Source of the DNA: Limnanthes douglasii subsp. nivea
Taxonomy: Eukaryota; Streptophyta; Magnoliopsida; Brassicales; Limnanthaceae
DNA: 64,000 bases
Direction: 5' to 3'
Assembly: GCA_036936605.1 (NCBI GenBank)
Contig: JAUPFV010000004.1
Coordinates: 288,404,009-288,468,008 of the forward strand
Position numbers and translations under genes: made by a program. Positions within the stretch are counted from its first letter, which is position 1; the number at the start of each line of letters is the position of its first letter. The notes beneath the pieces were generated by a model. It saw nothing but the letters and a program-made list of their open reading frames with translations. It did no database searches and was not told the origin of the DNA. Below, in pieces: positions 44,868 to 57,404 of this stretch.

Positions 44868-44872
44868 TCTCT

Positions 44873-45251
44873 TGGTGAGGATTATTTTTTACTGAGGGTA
44901 ATTTTGTCAGATGTTTTGTGGTATTTCAAGGGTATTAAATGTTTGAGTGTTTTGTAGTGAGAGATTTGAGCTGCCTGGTTGTATTAAATGTTCATTGCCC
45001 TCATTAATGAAAGTGGTTGGGTATTTATACCCTTAATTATGGGCCATATGGGCTTCCAAGGTCCAACTTATGAAATCAGGTCGAGTTCAAAAACCCATTA
45101 GTTTATTAAGCAGATTAACAATTATCTTAGTCAAAAGGTGTTTAGTGTTCTTAATACTTTTGTCCTGTCCGGATACTTCAGTAGGTGATTATTGTCCATA
45201 TTACCCCTATCCGGTGTCTAAAGTGAGTGGTGAATAATTCCGGACTCACCA
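44873..45251 (-). repeat. element E 3' LTR
   Basis: A 379-bp LTR from TGGTGAGGATTATTTTT to CCGGACTCACCA on the plus strand, closely related to the LTRs of D. The near-palindrome GGGTATTTATACCC carries the TATA box. It is preceded by TCTCT, the left target site in B. Confidence 0.93.
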
Positions 45252-45268
45252 GTAGCCCCTTTTTTAGG
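45252..45268 (-). other. element E polypurine tract
   Basis: On the minus strand CCTAAAAAAGGGGCTAC directly precedes the LTR. Confidence 0.85.
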
Positions 45269-45582
45269 TTTGTCGAAGGCCTTTGGCAAGACCAAAAAAT
45301 CCTCTTAAGCACTAGCAACATTCTCCGGACTGTTTATGTATTCAGCTCAGGGTTTATCCGGACTGAATACTTCTCAGAAGTTCAAGGGTTTTGCTATGGA
45401 TCGTGGGACATGTGTCACATTTTGATTCGTCTCACCAGCCGTTTTCTTCCTAGAATGGCGCTCCCACTAATCCCAAAAAACAACTTCTGCATTTAATACT
45501 TATCACGTCAGCGCCGCCTTCAATCATTACTTTTGCCTTTTCGTTTTCTCCTAAGTATTTTGTAACTTTTTTGCCTTACTAA

Positions 45583-45590
45583 TATAAATT
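45583..45590 (+). promoter_or_regulatory. TATA box of the antisense ORF (E)
   Basis: TATAAATT stands at the same place as in C and D, about 105 nt before the position of the (lost) start codon. Confidence 0.55.
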
Positions 45591-45687
45591 ACTTCCTTTT
45601 ACTATTTTACCATCTTTATCACTTTGTCATTTCTCCATTTCAGAGCTTTTTACTTCTTTTCTCAAAATCTTTCTTGTGTAGGTTTAG

Positions 45688-47022
45688 TTCACGGCGAGAA
45701 ACGCTTTGGTGAAAGGTGTTTGGCTAAATATTTCAGAGTTAGAAAAAGCACAAAAAGTTGAGCGAGAGAGGCATATTGCTGAGGGTCTTCTAGTTTCCCC
45801 AATCAGTAAGCCCGACACACCATCTTCAAAAGCTGATCGAGGATCATCTTCTGTCAAAACTTCAAAACTTCAAAACCTAAGCATTTGTTTCAGACAAGCC
45901 TCTTGCCCATTCCGTCAGGCTCCTCTGTTCAGGAGTCTCAACCCTCTGTTGTGTGAGAGAAAGAAGTATCAAGTACAAGAAGACCCTCTCCGTTCATTGC
46001 TATGGGGTCATATACTGAGAAATCCCCAGAAAAAGTTACTCTTCGTCGGACAGGACGTCTAGTAAAAGGTCAGGAAACTGTCTCTCAACCCAAGTCCACA
46101 AAGTCAGGGCCCTCTAAGTCTGCGACCAAGGATAAAGCCACTGGATCAGGGGCATCTATTAGAGTCCCTATAGACAAATCCTCTTGTCTGGAGGCTACTA
46201 AAATTAGCTCTCATAATGAGCCCTCCGAACTGATCCCCTGCCAGACACTAGACCCGTACAAAAGGTTGATGCTCAACCGTCCGGACAACTTACTGAGCCA
46301 GCCACCAGCACTCTCCCACCAACAACGGCTGATAAACCTTCCATGGTGATTGAATAGGTGATGAAGGACAGTATAGAAGATGCTCCATTTGAGACCGATG
46401 TTTCTGTGCAGATTGGGGATGCTGCCACTGATAAAAAAGGCAAAAGAAAAGAGAAACTTTGTCTGAAACATTCGGATCTGCCGGAGTGTCTCGAAGGTAA
46501 GGTGGGTCCTTGTTTCCACAAGGTCAATGAGAAGTATATGTTGTCCATGCAGAATATCAACTATGTATATACTCATACTGCCGAGCTGGGCCGGATCCTG
46601 ACACAATGAGGATCCTTGAATCTGTAAAGGTGAGGATACCAGTCACTCCTGAGACCCCAATGGACTGCAAACTCAACGAGATAGTCATTTATACGGATCT
46701 GTTTAACTGGGGGCTCAGATTTCCCTTGGATCCAGAAATTGTCAGATTTCCTCTATGTCCAAGCCAACTGAGTCCTAACGCTTGGTACACCCTCATCGCT
46801 TGTATTATGGCGTTAAGGCTCTCCGGAATACCACTTACAATGGAGCAGTTTGCTGTTGTGGTCGCCCTTTATAAGAACCATCATATCCCATTCTACAATT
46901 TTAATATAGGAGACAATTTTAAGGTGGTGCATGACTTGTTTGAGTCAGAGAAAAATTGGAAGACCGAATTTCTATTCATCAGCGGAGCATGGGAAAATGG
47001 GAGGAAAATCAAGGTTGGTGTT
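45688..47022 (+). pseudogene. element E antisense ORF, exon 1, cut by D
   Basis: The ATG of C and D has lost one base here (TTTAGTTC in place of TTTATGTTC), so the start is gone. The reading continues as GVWLNISELEKAQKVERERH, a Ser-rich part with frameshifts near 45880 and 46340, then the Transposase_28-like domain LKHSDLPECLEGKVGPCFHK, LSPNAWYTLIACIMALRLSG and LFISGAWENGRKIKVG. A TGA replaces Trp near 46607. Element D is inserted after the codons for KVG; the missing codons resume at 57400. Confidence 0.87.
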
Positions 47023-47398
47023 TGGTGAGGATTATTTTCAACTGAGGGTAATTTTGTCTGAAGTTTTGTGGAGTCTCAAATGAATTTAATGTCTAAGTGG
47101 TTTGTAGTGAGAGATTTGAGCTGCCTGGTTTTATTAAATATTCATTACCCTCATTAATGAAAGTGGTTGGGTATTTATACCCTTAATTATGAGCCACATG
47201 GGCTTTTGGGTCATACTTATGAATTCGGGTCGAGTTCAAAAACCCATTAGTTATTAAGCAAGTAAGTAATTAGCTTAGTCATGAAGTGATTTAGTTTTTA
47301 ATACATTAGTCTTGTTCGTATGGTTCAGTGGGTGGTTTTTGTCCGAATTTCCCATGTCCGATTTTCATAATGAGTGGTGAGTAAATCCGGACTCATCA
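47023..47398 (-). repeat. element D 3' LTR
   Basis: A 376-bp LTR from TGGTGAGGATTATTTTC to CCGGACTCATCA on the plus strand. It contains the GGGTATTTATACCC TATA palindrome near 47171. Confidence 0.96.
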
Positions 47399-47415
47399 GT
47401 AGCCCCTTTTTTAGG
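47399..47415 (-). other. element D polypurine tract
   Basis: On the minus strand CCTAAAAAAGGGGCTAC precedes the LTR. Confidence 0.85.
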
Positions 47416-47730
47416 TTGTGTTCGAAGGCCTTTGGCAAGACCTAAAAAAACGTTCATGTGTACATGTATCTATGTCCGGACAGATTTCGAATTTGTGTAA
47501 ACGGCTTTATCGAGACTGGTGAAACTCTCAGAAATTCAAAGGTTTTGCCAGAGATCGTGGGACACGTGTCCTTCTCTGATTCGCCTCACCGGCCGTTTTT
47601 CTCCTAGAACGGCGCTCCCATTCATTCCATAAAGTAACCTCTTCAATTAATGCTGGTGACGTCAGCGCCGTATCATTACTCCCAATTTTTTGTATTCTCC
47701 TAGGTTTCAAGGCATCTTTTATCTCTTTAG

Positions 47731-47738
47731 TATAAATT
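47731..47738 (+). promoter_or_regulatory. TATA box of the antisense ORF (D)
   Basis: TATAAATT, 118 nt upstream of the ATG at 47849, in the same setting as in C and E. Confidence 0.6.
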
Positions 47739-47848
47739 AAACCATTTTTTACTGTATTACCATCTTCATTATCTCCACACTTTTAATCTTCAAAGCTTTT
47801 ATCTCTCAACTTTATCTCTCAAAAAAACCCTTTACTTGGTGTAATTTT

Positions 47849-50796
47849 ATGTTCACAGCAAGAAACGCCCTTGTAAAAGGTGAGTGCCTCAACTTGTCGG
47901 AGTTAGAGAAAGCTCAAAAAGTCGAACGAGAAAGGCGCATTACTGCTGGCCTCCCTGTTTCTCCTATCGACAAATCTGAAACACCAAGTTTAGAGCCTGA
48001 TCGGAGTTCGTCTTCTGCCAGAAGTTCTAAACCCAGAAGGTTTTTTCAGCCCAATCTTTCACCAATCGGAGCCCGTTGTTGAACCAGAGCAGACAGTTAC
48101 AAGCACTAAGAAACCTTCCCCATTCATCGCCATGGGATCAGATGCTGACATCTCCCCAGAAAAGCTGGTAAATCGACGAAACGTACGTATAGTGAAAGGA
48201 CAGGTTGTTTCTCCACAATCTAAATCCTCAAAATCTACGCCTTCTAATTCTGGGGCCAAAGATAAAACTACAGGGTCAGAAGCACCTATAAAAGTCCTCA
48301 AGGACAAGCTGTCCGGTCCGGAGGCAACCAGCTCATGGCTTCGAAAAGAAACCCCCGGATCTGAGCCCCAACCGGACTCCAGACCACAAGAGGAAAGTAA
48401 TGCCCAACCATTCGGAGGGCCTACCGAGCCAACCAGTAGGTCTTCTCTCCCAAAATAACTGATAATTCTTCCATGTTAATGGAAGAGGTAATGGAGGATA
48501 GTATCGAAGAAGCCCCTTTTGAGACCGATGTTTTTGGGAAAACAAGTGAGGCTGCTACTGTCAAGAAAAACAAGGGCAAGGAGAAGCTATGTTTAAAACA
48601 CCCGGATCTGCCGGGGTGCCTTGGAGGAAACGTGGGACCTTGCTTCCACAAAGTAAGTGTAAATTATCTGCTAGCTATGCAGAAGATCAATTATGCTTTG
48701 ATTCACACAACTGAACTGGGCCGGATTCGGACGAAGTGGGGGATCCCTGAGAATGTTAAAGTGAGGATACCGGTGAATCTGGAGACACTGATGGACTGCA
48801 AACGTACTGATATAGTTTTCTTCACTGAGCTATTCAACTGGGGGATTAGGTTTCCCTTAGACCCGGAAATCGTCGGATACTTCCATCTTATAAAGCTCTG
48901 CCCAAGCCAATTGAGCCCCAATGCTTGGTATACGCTCATGGTCTGTATCATGGCCTCCAGGCTCTCCGGAATCCCTCTTCCGATGGAGCAGTTTGCTGTT
49001 GTGTCCAGTATTTGCAGGAACCACATCATCCCCTTCTAGCATTTTAACATGGGTGATAATTACAAAGCGGTGGATGACTTGCTTGAGTCGGAGAAGAACT
49101 GGAAGACTCAATTCATGTTAATCGGTGGCGCCTGGGAGAATGGGAGGAAGATTAAAGGCGGTGTCAACCCAAGCCTGCTTACCAGCAGATGGCAAAGCGC
49201 TGGTAAAAATCTCATCACATACTTCTACCTTTACTTATAACAAGTTTGTTTGTTTAACTTCTCTTCCTTTGTTTTTTGGAAGTGTTGCCGAATGAGTTCA
49301 ATGACTACCTAGAGGAGAGGCTGACTACTTGCGCCAAGCTAAATGCGTGGGCTGCTGAGAAATTGGGAAATCGCTTCCACAACTATTTCACCGGAGGCAA
49401 CCTGGTAAGATCCCATCTCTAGAATACCACTGGCCGGAGAGACCTGTCTTGGGAGGAGTTAACCACTCCACCTCCTCAGGAGGTAATTCTCAAGAAAACA
49501 GATGCAAAGGATGGAAAGCTATCCTTGCCAGACATAGCTAAAGCCCCAAGAAAAATGAAGGGCAAGGCCAATCAAGGTGTGGTTGAGGTCAACCCTAATG
49601 AGGTGGAGGAGGCTGCCCCAATAAACCAGGAGGGGCAAGACCAAGGACAGATCAATGTTGCTTTATTACAAGTGGTAGAACATGAAAGCACCAAGGAAGT
49701 AGTTGGATCTCCAAAACCCCCAAAGGCTCCTAAGAAAGACAGAAAGCGGGGAGCAGAAGGTGGAGATAGGGACGGCACGAAGAAGAAAACCTCCAAGGGA
49801 GATGAAGTTTCTCTCCGACCTCTCGATTCTCTTCCTCCAGCTGACCCAACTGACCCCACTAAAGCAGAAGAAATCCCAAGTGACTTCTACACTGGAGAGG
49901 GTGTCGGAGGGGATATCAACATTGATGGAGTCGACATCAGTGGGCTTCAAGGGATTGGTCTTTACTTTGAAGACCTTGATAAAGATGATTTTGCTGGCCC
50001 CTACCTCCCCCCAAGCTCTTCGAACATCGTCACTTTCAATTGTAAATCTTTTTATGTTTCAGGTGAGAGAGGCATTGTCACCCACTCTTTATTGAGTAAT
50101 ATCCAGCCGGTGCTTACCTTGGAGAAGTAAGTGCGAAACCAGTCATCCATCATCAACACACTCAACTCTGATAAAGAGAAATTGTCTAACGACCTCCTCA
50201 CTGCCAACCAAAATGCTGAGGCATCGAAAAAAGAAATTGAGGAGTTGAAAAGAAGTCAAGAGGATTTGGCCACCAAGCTCGCCACTTCGGAGGGAGTTGT
50301 CAAAGAACTCCAATTAAAGCAATCTGACCTGGAGAAGAACCTCTCTTCTTCAAAAGAGGAGGTGAAGGCTAAAGACAACGTCATTCAGACCCTAACTAAT
50401 GATAAGACTTCGCTCGAGGATACTATGTCCAAGGCTGAACAAGAAAAAACTGACTTGTTAAAGGAGCAAGATAAAATAATCCAAGCTAGGATTGATGCCT
50501 ATGCCAACGAGGTGATTGACTCCTAGGATGAAAGGTATGCCGAAGTCAAGTCAGATATGGTCTTACTCTCTCATGAGAAATTTCCGAAGAGGACGCTGGG
50601 ATACTTATGGAGGTTTGTAGAGTATGAAGACCTCTCATTCCACACGATGGCTGATGGTGACATGCATAACTATTCCAGTGGTTGGGATGCTACAATCGAT
50701 GAAGATGAACGGACCGGGGAGAGTCCAGATGAAGAAAACAATGATCCTAAGAAGAAGCCAAGTGAGGTTGAGTCATCTAAGAAAGCTCAGTCTTAA
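47849..50796 (+). pseudogene. element D antisense extra ORF (Transposase_28-like, coiled coil)
   Basis: Exon 1 (47849-49202) keeps the ATG and starts MFTARNALVKGECLNLSELE. After a frameshifted Ser/Pro-rich part (48080-48470) the Transposase_28-like domain reads LKHPDLPGCLGGNVGPCFHK, KWGIPENVKVRIPVNLETLM, LSPNAWYTLMVCIMASRLSG and GGAWENGRKIKGGVNPSLLT. The intron is 49203-49282. Exon 2 (49283-50796) holds a basic Pro/Lys-rich linker, a conserved FAGPYLPPSSSNIVTFN motif, a coiled coil (about 50131-50520) and LSHEKFPKRTLGYLWRFVEY near the end. Stops: TAG near 49037, TAG near 49420, TAA 50128-50130 and TAG 50524-50526. It is the best copy to compare with C for reconstructing domain order. Confidence 0.88.
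49203..49282 (+). other. intron of the antisense ORF (D)
   Basis: An 80-nt phase-1 intron from GTAAAAATC to TTTTTTGGAAG, at the same codon as in A, C and E. Confidence 0.78.
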
Positions 50797-51300
50797 AGTA
50801 TCAATTATCTTTTAATTTTTTGTGTCTGAACCAAATTCCTTGATTGGCCAAGGCATTTTTTGTAATTGTGTCCGGCCCTTGTCCGGGCAAACCTTTCTGT
50901 TTGAAAATTCAAAGTCCTTGGATGGCCGAGGCATTTCACATATTTTAATAGGTAGTTTTATTTTACACAACTCTTGCATCGTTTTATAGTTTCTTAACTT
51001 CAATGGCTAATGTTCAAATAGGCCTTAGTTATTTTACAAGTATTTTAAAGTGAGAGTATTTAAATTCTCTGATGACAAATGTTTAAGTAGTCATCACTCT
51101 ACCAATTCAATCCGGTCTGCCATTGATAAAAAACTTCAAAAAAATCTATCTATCGAAACACTCCGAATTTTTCAAGAAGGCATCAAATTTCATTAAAAGC
51201 CCGAGCACCTAATTAAAACCTCCTCGCGCCACCAGGGTAGGAAAGAGTATGCCCCCAAATATGTACGTGAACTTTAAGCAAGTAAATATTTACATAGTTT
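50797..51300. other. spacer between convergent 3' ends (D) with paired inverted repeats
   Basis: CCTTGATTGGCCAAGG (50838-50853) and CCTTGGATGGCCGAGG (50916-50931) form the pair. The remainder is AT-rich and non-coding. Confidence 0.78.
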
Positions 51301-54300
51301 TCATTCTAAGTATAACCAGAGGTGTTCAATGTTCCAGAGATGATTCAAAACCCTTCCATCTTTATCTTTGAGCCGGTATGTCCCAGGCTTAAGCTTTTCA
51401 TTGACCACATAGGGTCCTTCCCAAGTTGGAGCTAACTTGCCGAACTGCCTCTCCTTGGTATGTAGGAAGACTTTCCTCAATACTTTATCCCCTAGTTGAA
51501 AATCCCTCATTTTGATTTTAGAAGCAAACATGCTTCTCATCAAACCCTGATAGTGTGTGGCTCTGAGGTGAGCCTTAACACTCTCATTTCTTCCATCAAA
51601 TCAAGCTGACTTCTGACTGCCACTTCGTTAGCGTGTTCGGAAAAAATATGAACTCGAAATGAAGGAAGAGTAGCCTCTATGGGATCTATGGCATCCATTC
51701 CATATACTAAGGCAAAGGGAGACTCTTGTGTTGCAGCCCCAGGAGTGGTCCGGTAGGCCCATAATACTTTTTGTAGATAACTTGCCCATTTTCCAGCAGC
51801 TCCTTTTAGATTCTTTTTAAGACCGGAGAAGATGGTTCTGTTGGCCACTTCAATTTGAGCATTTTCATGTGGGTGGAAAGGAGAAGAGAAGCAGTGTTGG
51901 ATGATTCTAGAAGCACATAAATTCTCCATCTCCTTGTTGTCGAATTGTGGCCCATTGGCTGTAGTTATCTTATGTGGAACCCCAATCTGCAACAAATGTT
52001 AGACAAGATGAATTTTATAACAACTTTCGAAGTAGTTCCTGCCAATGGGGCTTCTTCGATCCACTTCGAAAAGTAATCAATAGCAACAATTATAGTTTTG
52101 CACCCCCCGGATGCCATGGGTAGAGGTCTCACTAAATCCAGCCCCCACCGAGCAAAAGGTATTGGCTCAGAAATTGAATCCAAAGGGACAGCTGGGGTAT
52201 GAATTTCATTACTGTATCTTTGGCATGGATCACACTTCTTCACCAACTCCTTGGGGTCTTGCATTATGGAGGGCCAGTGATACCCAGCTAACAAAACTCT
52301 TCTAGTTAGAGCCCTGAATCCACAGTGTGCTGATCCATCGCCATCATGTAATTCGGAGAGCACTATTTGGGACTCTTCAATCCCCAAACATCGTAAGAGA
52401 GGTTTACTAAAGGATTTTTTTATACAGAACATCTCTCAAGATGACAAAACCACGAGCCTTGTATTTTACTTTCCTTGTTACTGCTTTTTCCGGAGGCAGA
52501 ATGCCATCTGAGAGATATTGGAGGAGAGGAAATCTCGAGTCTTGGGGTTGTTTTACTTGTACATTCAAACTTTCTTCTTCCTTATCCAGATTTATTTGGA
52601 TGGATGGGAACTCTTGCACATGAATCCAAGGGTAGGACTCAGAATAGGCTATGGTTGCCAAGGAGTCTGCTAGTGTATTTTCTGTTCGGGGTATGTGCTC
52701 ATAGGTGATGCTTTTAAAGTTAAGTGCCACTTCTTTGAGAAAAAATAAGTATTTAATCAGTTGTTCCTTTTTTGCTTCGGATTGACCTTGTGCATGATGG
52801 ATAAGAAGTTGAGAATCACTCATTAACCTCACCCTTTTGGCTCCACAAATAAGTGCTAATTTCAAACCAGCTATAGGAGCTTCATATTCAGATTCGTTGT
52901 TGGAAGCCGTGAAAGAAAAACATATAGCTTGGTACATCCTGTCACCGTACGGAGAGGTTAAACATATCCCAGCACCACAACCCATGGTACTTGATCCACC
53001 AATAGTCCGGATAACCCATACTTTTTTATCTTTTACACCAGTTGCTTGTTAGTATCCATGTCCGAATGGAATTCAACTAAGAAGTCAGCCACAGTTTGAG
53101 CTTTGACTGCTGTTCGAGGGGAAAAATCAATATCACAGTCTCCCAGCTCTACTGACCACTTGGTCATTCTACTTGAAATATCTGCCTTTTGAAGAACGTT
53201 TTTCAAGGGAAAAGGCGTCCGGACAATGATAGAATGCCCCTGAAAGTAGGGCCTCATTTTCCTCGCAGCAATTACTAGGGCTAGTGCTAATTTTTCAAAC
53301 TTTAAATACCGTTTTTCTGCATCTATCAAGCTTTTGCCGATATAGTACACCGGACGAGGATAATTCTCCACCTCTCTTACCAATACTGCACTTATAGCAC
53401 AATCGGAAACTGCTAAGTACACGAAGAGGGTCTCTCCCTCAATAGGTTTAAACACGGTTTTAGGGGAAGATAAGTGCTTCTTAATTTCGTCGAAAGCCTC
53501 GTCACACTGTGGAGACCAGTTGAAATCTTTTACACCTTTCAAAGTTTGAAAAAATGGGGCGCACCTGTCCGAAGACCTTGAAATAAAATGGTTTAACGTA
53601 GCCATCCTCCCTGTCAATCTTTGTACTTCTTTAATATTCCGAGGAGGCTCCATTTGTAGTAAATCATTAAGTTGGTCTGGATCAGGATGTATCCCTTTCT
53701 CACTTATCACATACCCCAAGAATGTTTCGGACCGTACTCCGAAGACACACTTTTCTGGATTTAATTTTAAATTCACTTTCACCAAGTTGGCAAAAGTTTC
53801 CTGGAGATCTGCCAAGTGTAGGTCTTCGTTTACAGTTTTTACCATAATGTCATCGATGTAGACTTCCATGTTTCTTCCAATCTGATCAGGAAAAGCCGTG
53901 TTTACCAACCTCTGATAAGTAGCCCCAACATTTTTAACCCAAACGGCATCACCTTGTAACAATGGAGGCCCCTATCAGTGAAAAATGTAGTATGTTCTTG
54001 ATCCTTTGGATCTACTTGAAGCTGATTATACCCGGAGAAGCCATCCATAAAGGACAACAGGTTGTTTCCAGATGTGGAGTCCACCAACTGATCAATTCGG
54101 GGGACCTGATATAAATCTTTTGGGAAAGCTCTGTTGAGATTTTTGAAATCGATGCACATACGCCACTTACCATTTTTCTTCTTTACCAACACCGGATAGG
54201 CTGTCCATTAAGGGTATTGAGATTCCTTTATGTGCCCCCACTTTAGTAAGCCGGTCAACCTCTTGAACTATTACATCAGTTTTTTCCTTAGAAAAAGCTC

Positions 54301-54588
54301 TCTTCTTTTGTACAACAGGTGTTACATCCCTCCGGATGGATAGTTGGTGTGATATAATGTCTACTGGTACTCTGGTTACATCAGCATTGCATTAAGCAAA
54401 GACATGCTGATGGTCTTTCAAAAAATCTAACATTTTACCCTTTAATCCTGATGTCATCTTGGACCCTATCTTGACACTTTTTCCTTCAGCAAGAGAGTGA
54501 GTTTCGACTTCCTCAACTGGTATTAAAACACCAGGGTCTCTCTGGGGTCATCAATTTCACCCTCTCCCCCAGAGGGCCCCTCAAACTG
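51301..54588 (-). pseudogene. pol: element D pol, broken
   Basis: RT has RMCIDFKNLNRAFPKDLYQV and VYIDDIMVKT. A frameshift near 53930 separates the front of RT from the rest. Then come the degenerate first RNase H (LFVYLAVSDCAISAVLV), a frame change near 53035, and the archaeal-type RNase H with NNESEYEAPI, SDSQLLIHH and ADSLATIAYS. The integrase zinc region is HCGFRALTRRVLL with CDPCQR, and the core has WGLDLVRPLP. The second catalytic Asp is replaced (TTANGPQFDNK where the others read DNGPQFD), so the integrase would be dead even if the frames were whole. The C-terminal GPY/F motif is present (WEGPYVV near 51420). Confidence 0.9.
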
Positions 54589-54591
54589 CTA
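54589..54591 (-). other. in-frame UAG between protease and RT (D)
   Basis: The minus-strand codons are AGU GAG GAA UAG CAG UUU GAG. The position is the same as in A and C. Confidence 0.6.
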
Positions 54592-56952
54592 TTCCTCACT
54601 GATCCGGACTGCCCCCAACGTTCGACGGGCCAGTGTTGTTGCATAACACTCTCTTGCCACATTTTGACTGCTTCGAACAATTCCCACTTGTCCTTATACA
54701 GCATATTTCAAATATTGGTGGACTGTTGAAGCCACAACATGCATCCTGGAGAGCCAAGATCTCCCCAAAATGGCATTTAACAAGTGGGACAATCCACCAC
54801 AATAAAAAGTATTCTAACCATCTTTTTAAAAGGGCCATTGCCCAACAAAACCTCCTCTTCGAACTCCCCGATCACATCTGATGAGCTTCCAGTGAAACCC
54901 ACGATTGACCTTTTCGAACGTTGAATTATTGCTGGATTCTTCATTTTTTGTAGGAAGTCAGAAAAGAATATTGGCTGAACTTCCGGTGTCCACCAAAATT
55001 CTCCTTATGTCATTTCCCCCAATGGATGCTCCTATGACAACATCATCTTCATGGGGACCAGCAATGTCCCTCAAGTCGTCCTCATCGAAAACAATGAAGG
55101 GAAATGGAATTTTTGAATGATAGGAAGCCATGCCTCCTTCCAGTTGGGTAGCTAAAGTATGAACGTACCTCTTTCTCGAAGAAGAAGTTGGTGTAGTCAT
55201 GGTGTCTCCCCCAAATATTGTAAGCGACTCGAAAAAGTTGATAAGTCCGGACACCGTCTTGCAACGCTCTGTGATAACACCCAATTTATTCCGGGTTGGA
55301 TCAGGGTGTAAATATTCTGACTCTACATCAAACCTTTCGATTATTACCATAGCCCCATCTGGAGCCGATGTGCGTGCATTATTTGGACGAGTCCGATGAG
55401 TGTTATCAGGCATATTTCCACTTTTTCTTTTAACATAAGCTCCCAACTTTCCTCTTTCAATAAAATTCTGCACTTCTTGCTTTAGCGCAATACAATCTTC
55501 AGTGTTATGGCCAATATCATGGTGATATTGACATAAACAATTATTACGGCTCTCCCTGGGAGATTGTAATGCAGCCGGCCTTCTGAAATGTACTTTGTCT
55601 TTTGTTTTGTCATAAATGGTGGCTACGTTTTCTTTCAACTCAGCAAACCACTCCGGTTGAACCCAAGGCCCCCACTTATTTCTAGATTGCTGGCTCTGGG
55701 CTGGTGTAGCTGGATGGGATTGAGCCTTGGCTCTGTTATGACCCTAACCGGCTTGATTGGCCTTGTTCCCGGACTGGTTCTGGTTTTAATTTGGTGCAGC
55801 TGGAGCAGACCTCACCTGCCTGTGCACCTTGGTTTTCTTTGTTTCATCCACATTAATTTGTTTACCAACCTGATTCAGCAGACCTCCCCATGTTATGGCC
55901 TTTTTCCTGGTTACTGAATCAGCCAAGTTTCCAGGGTTTAAGCCCTGCCTTAGAGAAGCTATTGTTACTTGTTCAAAGCAATCAGCCAATCCATTTTTGG
56001 TATTTACAAAACGACTTATGTATTATTGTAAGGATTCGTTTGGTTCTTGGGCACAATGGATAATTATATCTCGATTGCCCTTTACTTCTTTACTTCCAAC
56101 GAACTGCCTCCGAAAGGCCGCCCAAAAAGTGTCAAAATTTCTGATGCAGCCCTGTGGCAGACTATTGTACCATTTCAAAGCACTCCTCGTAAAAGATTGG
56201 GAGAATGCTTGACAGAGTAACTTATCGTCATTATCAAAATTCATCATAAATTTTTTGAATTGTTCCAAGTGGTTATCTGGATCTTTATTCCCATTATATT
56301 TTTCCATTTTTGTACTATCAAACCTCTTAAGAAGGTTTCCGGACAATATCTTCGAGGACAATGGAGATTGTCTCCAATTCCGACCACGACTAAATACACT
56401 ATATTCGTTTGGAGTTGCAAAGATACCTGGCTCATCATGGAAGGAAAAATGATCCATTAATAAGCGGTCTACGTGTCTCCGGCCATGACTATGACTGTGA
56501 GACGATCCATTACCCAGATGTCTCTTCAACCTTCCATGCATGTCCCTCTTTCTTGAGTACTTTTTAACCAACTTCTGTTTCTTTTTAGAACGACTTTCAT
56601 CACTGCTGGATGAAAAAGATTCTTCAACTCCATCTTCATTTGAGGAGCTACTAGAAGATTCTGAGTCTGAATCTGAGCTCTCCACCGGTTTAGACCGGTG
56701 AGATTTCTTTGAGCTAGCATGAGTCTTTTTAGCACTCACATGGGTCTTTGATGGCTCATGCTCTCTTGGATTGTGAGTAGGATGAGCTGCTGACACCTTA
56801 GACTTCTCTTTGGTGCCCATCTCTGCCCTTTTGGCAGCCCTTAAAGCTTCTATTTCAACTTTTAACCTGTCTCGTTCCTCAATCGTATATTCATCAATTT
56901 CTCCCACCACTTCTGCCAAAGCCGGTGGAACTTCTTGCTCGTCCGGATTCAT
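54592..56952 (-). pseudogene. gag-pro: element D gag-protease, broken
   Basis: Gag starts at the ATG 56952 (MNPDEQEVPP) and is open for about 310 codons to 56023, the longest gag frame in the window. It has the Ser/Asp tract, KKKQKLVKKYSRKRDMHGR and the capsid-type region (KDPDNHLEQFKKFMMNFDND; TRSALKWYNSLPQGCIRNFD). After a stop and a second stop near 55786 the linker continues, with the zinc-knuckle relative CQYHHDIGHNTEDC in its best-kept form (C-x2-H-x4-H-x4-C). Next come the protease ILVDTGSSANILF (about 54970) and a frameshift. The element's UAG follows at 54589. Confidence 0.9.
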
Positions 56953-57003
56953 CTGAACTGGTTTTTCTTGATGGTTTCGAATGCTAGATTCACGCACCTT
57001 CTT

Positions 57004-57021
57004 CTCCCACTGTGGTCGCCA
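57004..57021 (-). other. element D primer-binding site (tRNA-Arg)
   Basis: On the minus strand TGGCGACCACAGTGGGAG, three bases inside the 5' LTR, identical to that of C. Confidence 0.88.
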
Positions 57022-57024
57022 ATT

Positions 57025-57399
57025 TGGTGAGGATTATTTTCAACTGAGGTTAATTTTGTCTAAAGTTTTGTGGAGTTTCAAAGGAATTTAATGTCTAAGT
57101 GGTTTGTGGTGAGAGATTTGAGCTGTCTGGTTGTATTAAATGTTCATTACCCTCATTAATGAAAGTGGTTGGGTCTTTATACTCTTAATTATGGGCCACA
57201 TGGGCTTTCGGGTCATACTTATGAATTCGGGTCGAGTTCAAAAACCCATTAGTTATTAAGCAAGTAAGTAATTAGCTTAGTCATGAAGTGATTTAGTTTT
57301 AATACATTAGTCCTGTTCGGATGGTTCAGTGGGTGGTTTTTGTCCGAATTTCCCCTGTCCGGTTTTCATAATGAGTGGTGAGTATATCCGGACTCATCA
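57025..57399 (-). repeat. element D 5' LTR
   Basis: A 375-bp LTR with the same ends as its partner, followed by the target duplication GTGTT (57400-57404). The TATA palindrome is damaged here (GGGTCTTTATACTC). Confidence 0.96.
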
Positions 57400-57404
57400 G
57401 TGTT

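Larger units (their letters stand above)
42169..44872 (+). mobile_element. element B: left part of a Tat-lineage element, cut by E
   Basis: This plus-strand element begins with a diverged LTR (TGATGAGGCCGAATTT). It loses the LTR end, PBS and first half of gag by an internal deletion near 42480 and continues through the zinc-knuckle region, protease and RT. It stops inside the RNase H region where element E inserted (target TCTCT, 44868-44872). The rest of B should lie beyond base 64000. The TAATA before 42169 would be its left target duplication; its partner is outside the window. Confidence 0.9.
47023..57399 (-). mobile_element. element D: full-length Tat-lineage element nested in E
   Basis: The element is 10,377 bp on the minus strand, with target duplications GTGTT at 47018-47022 and 57400-57404, inserted in exon 1 of E's antisense ORF. 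The LTRs (376 and 375 bp) differ at about 18 positions by eye (near 5%). Full layout: 5' LTR, PBS, gag-protease, UAG, pol, antisense ORF, PPT, 3' LTR. Both gene sets have several stops and frameshifts. Confidence 0.97.
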
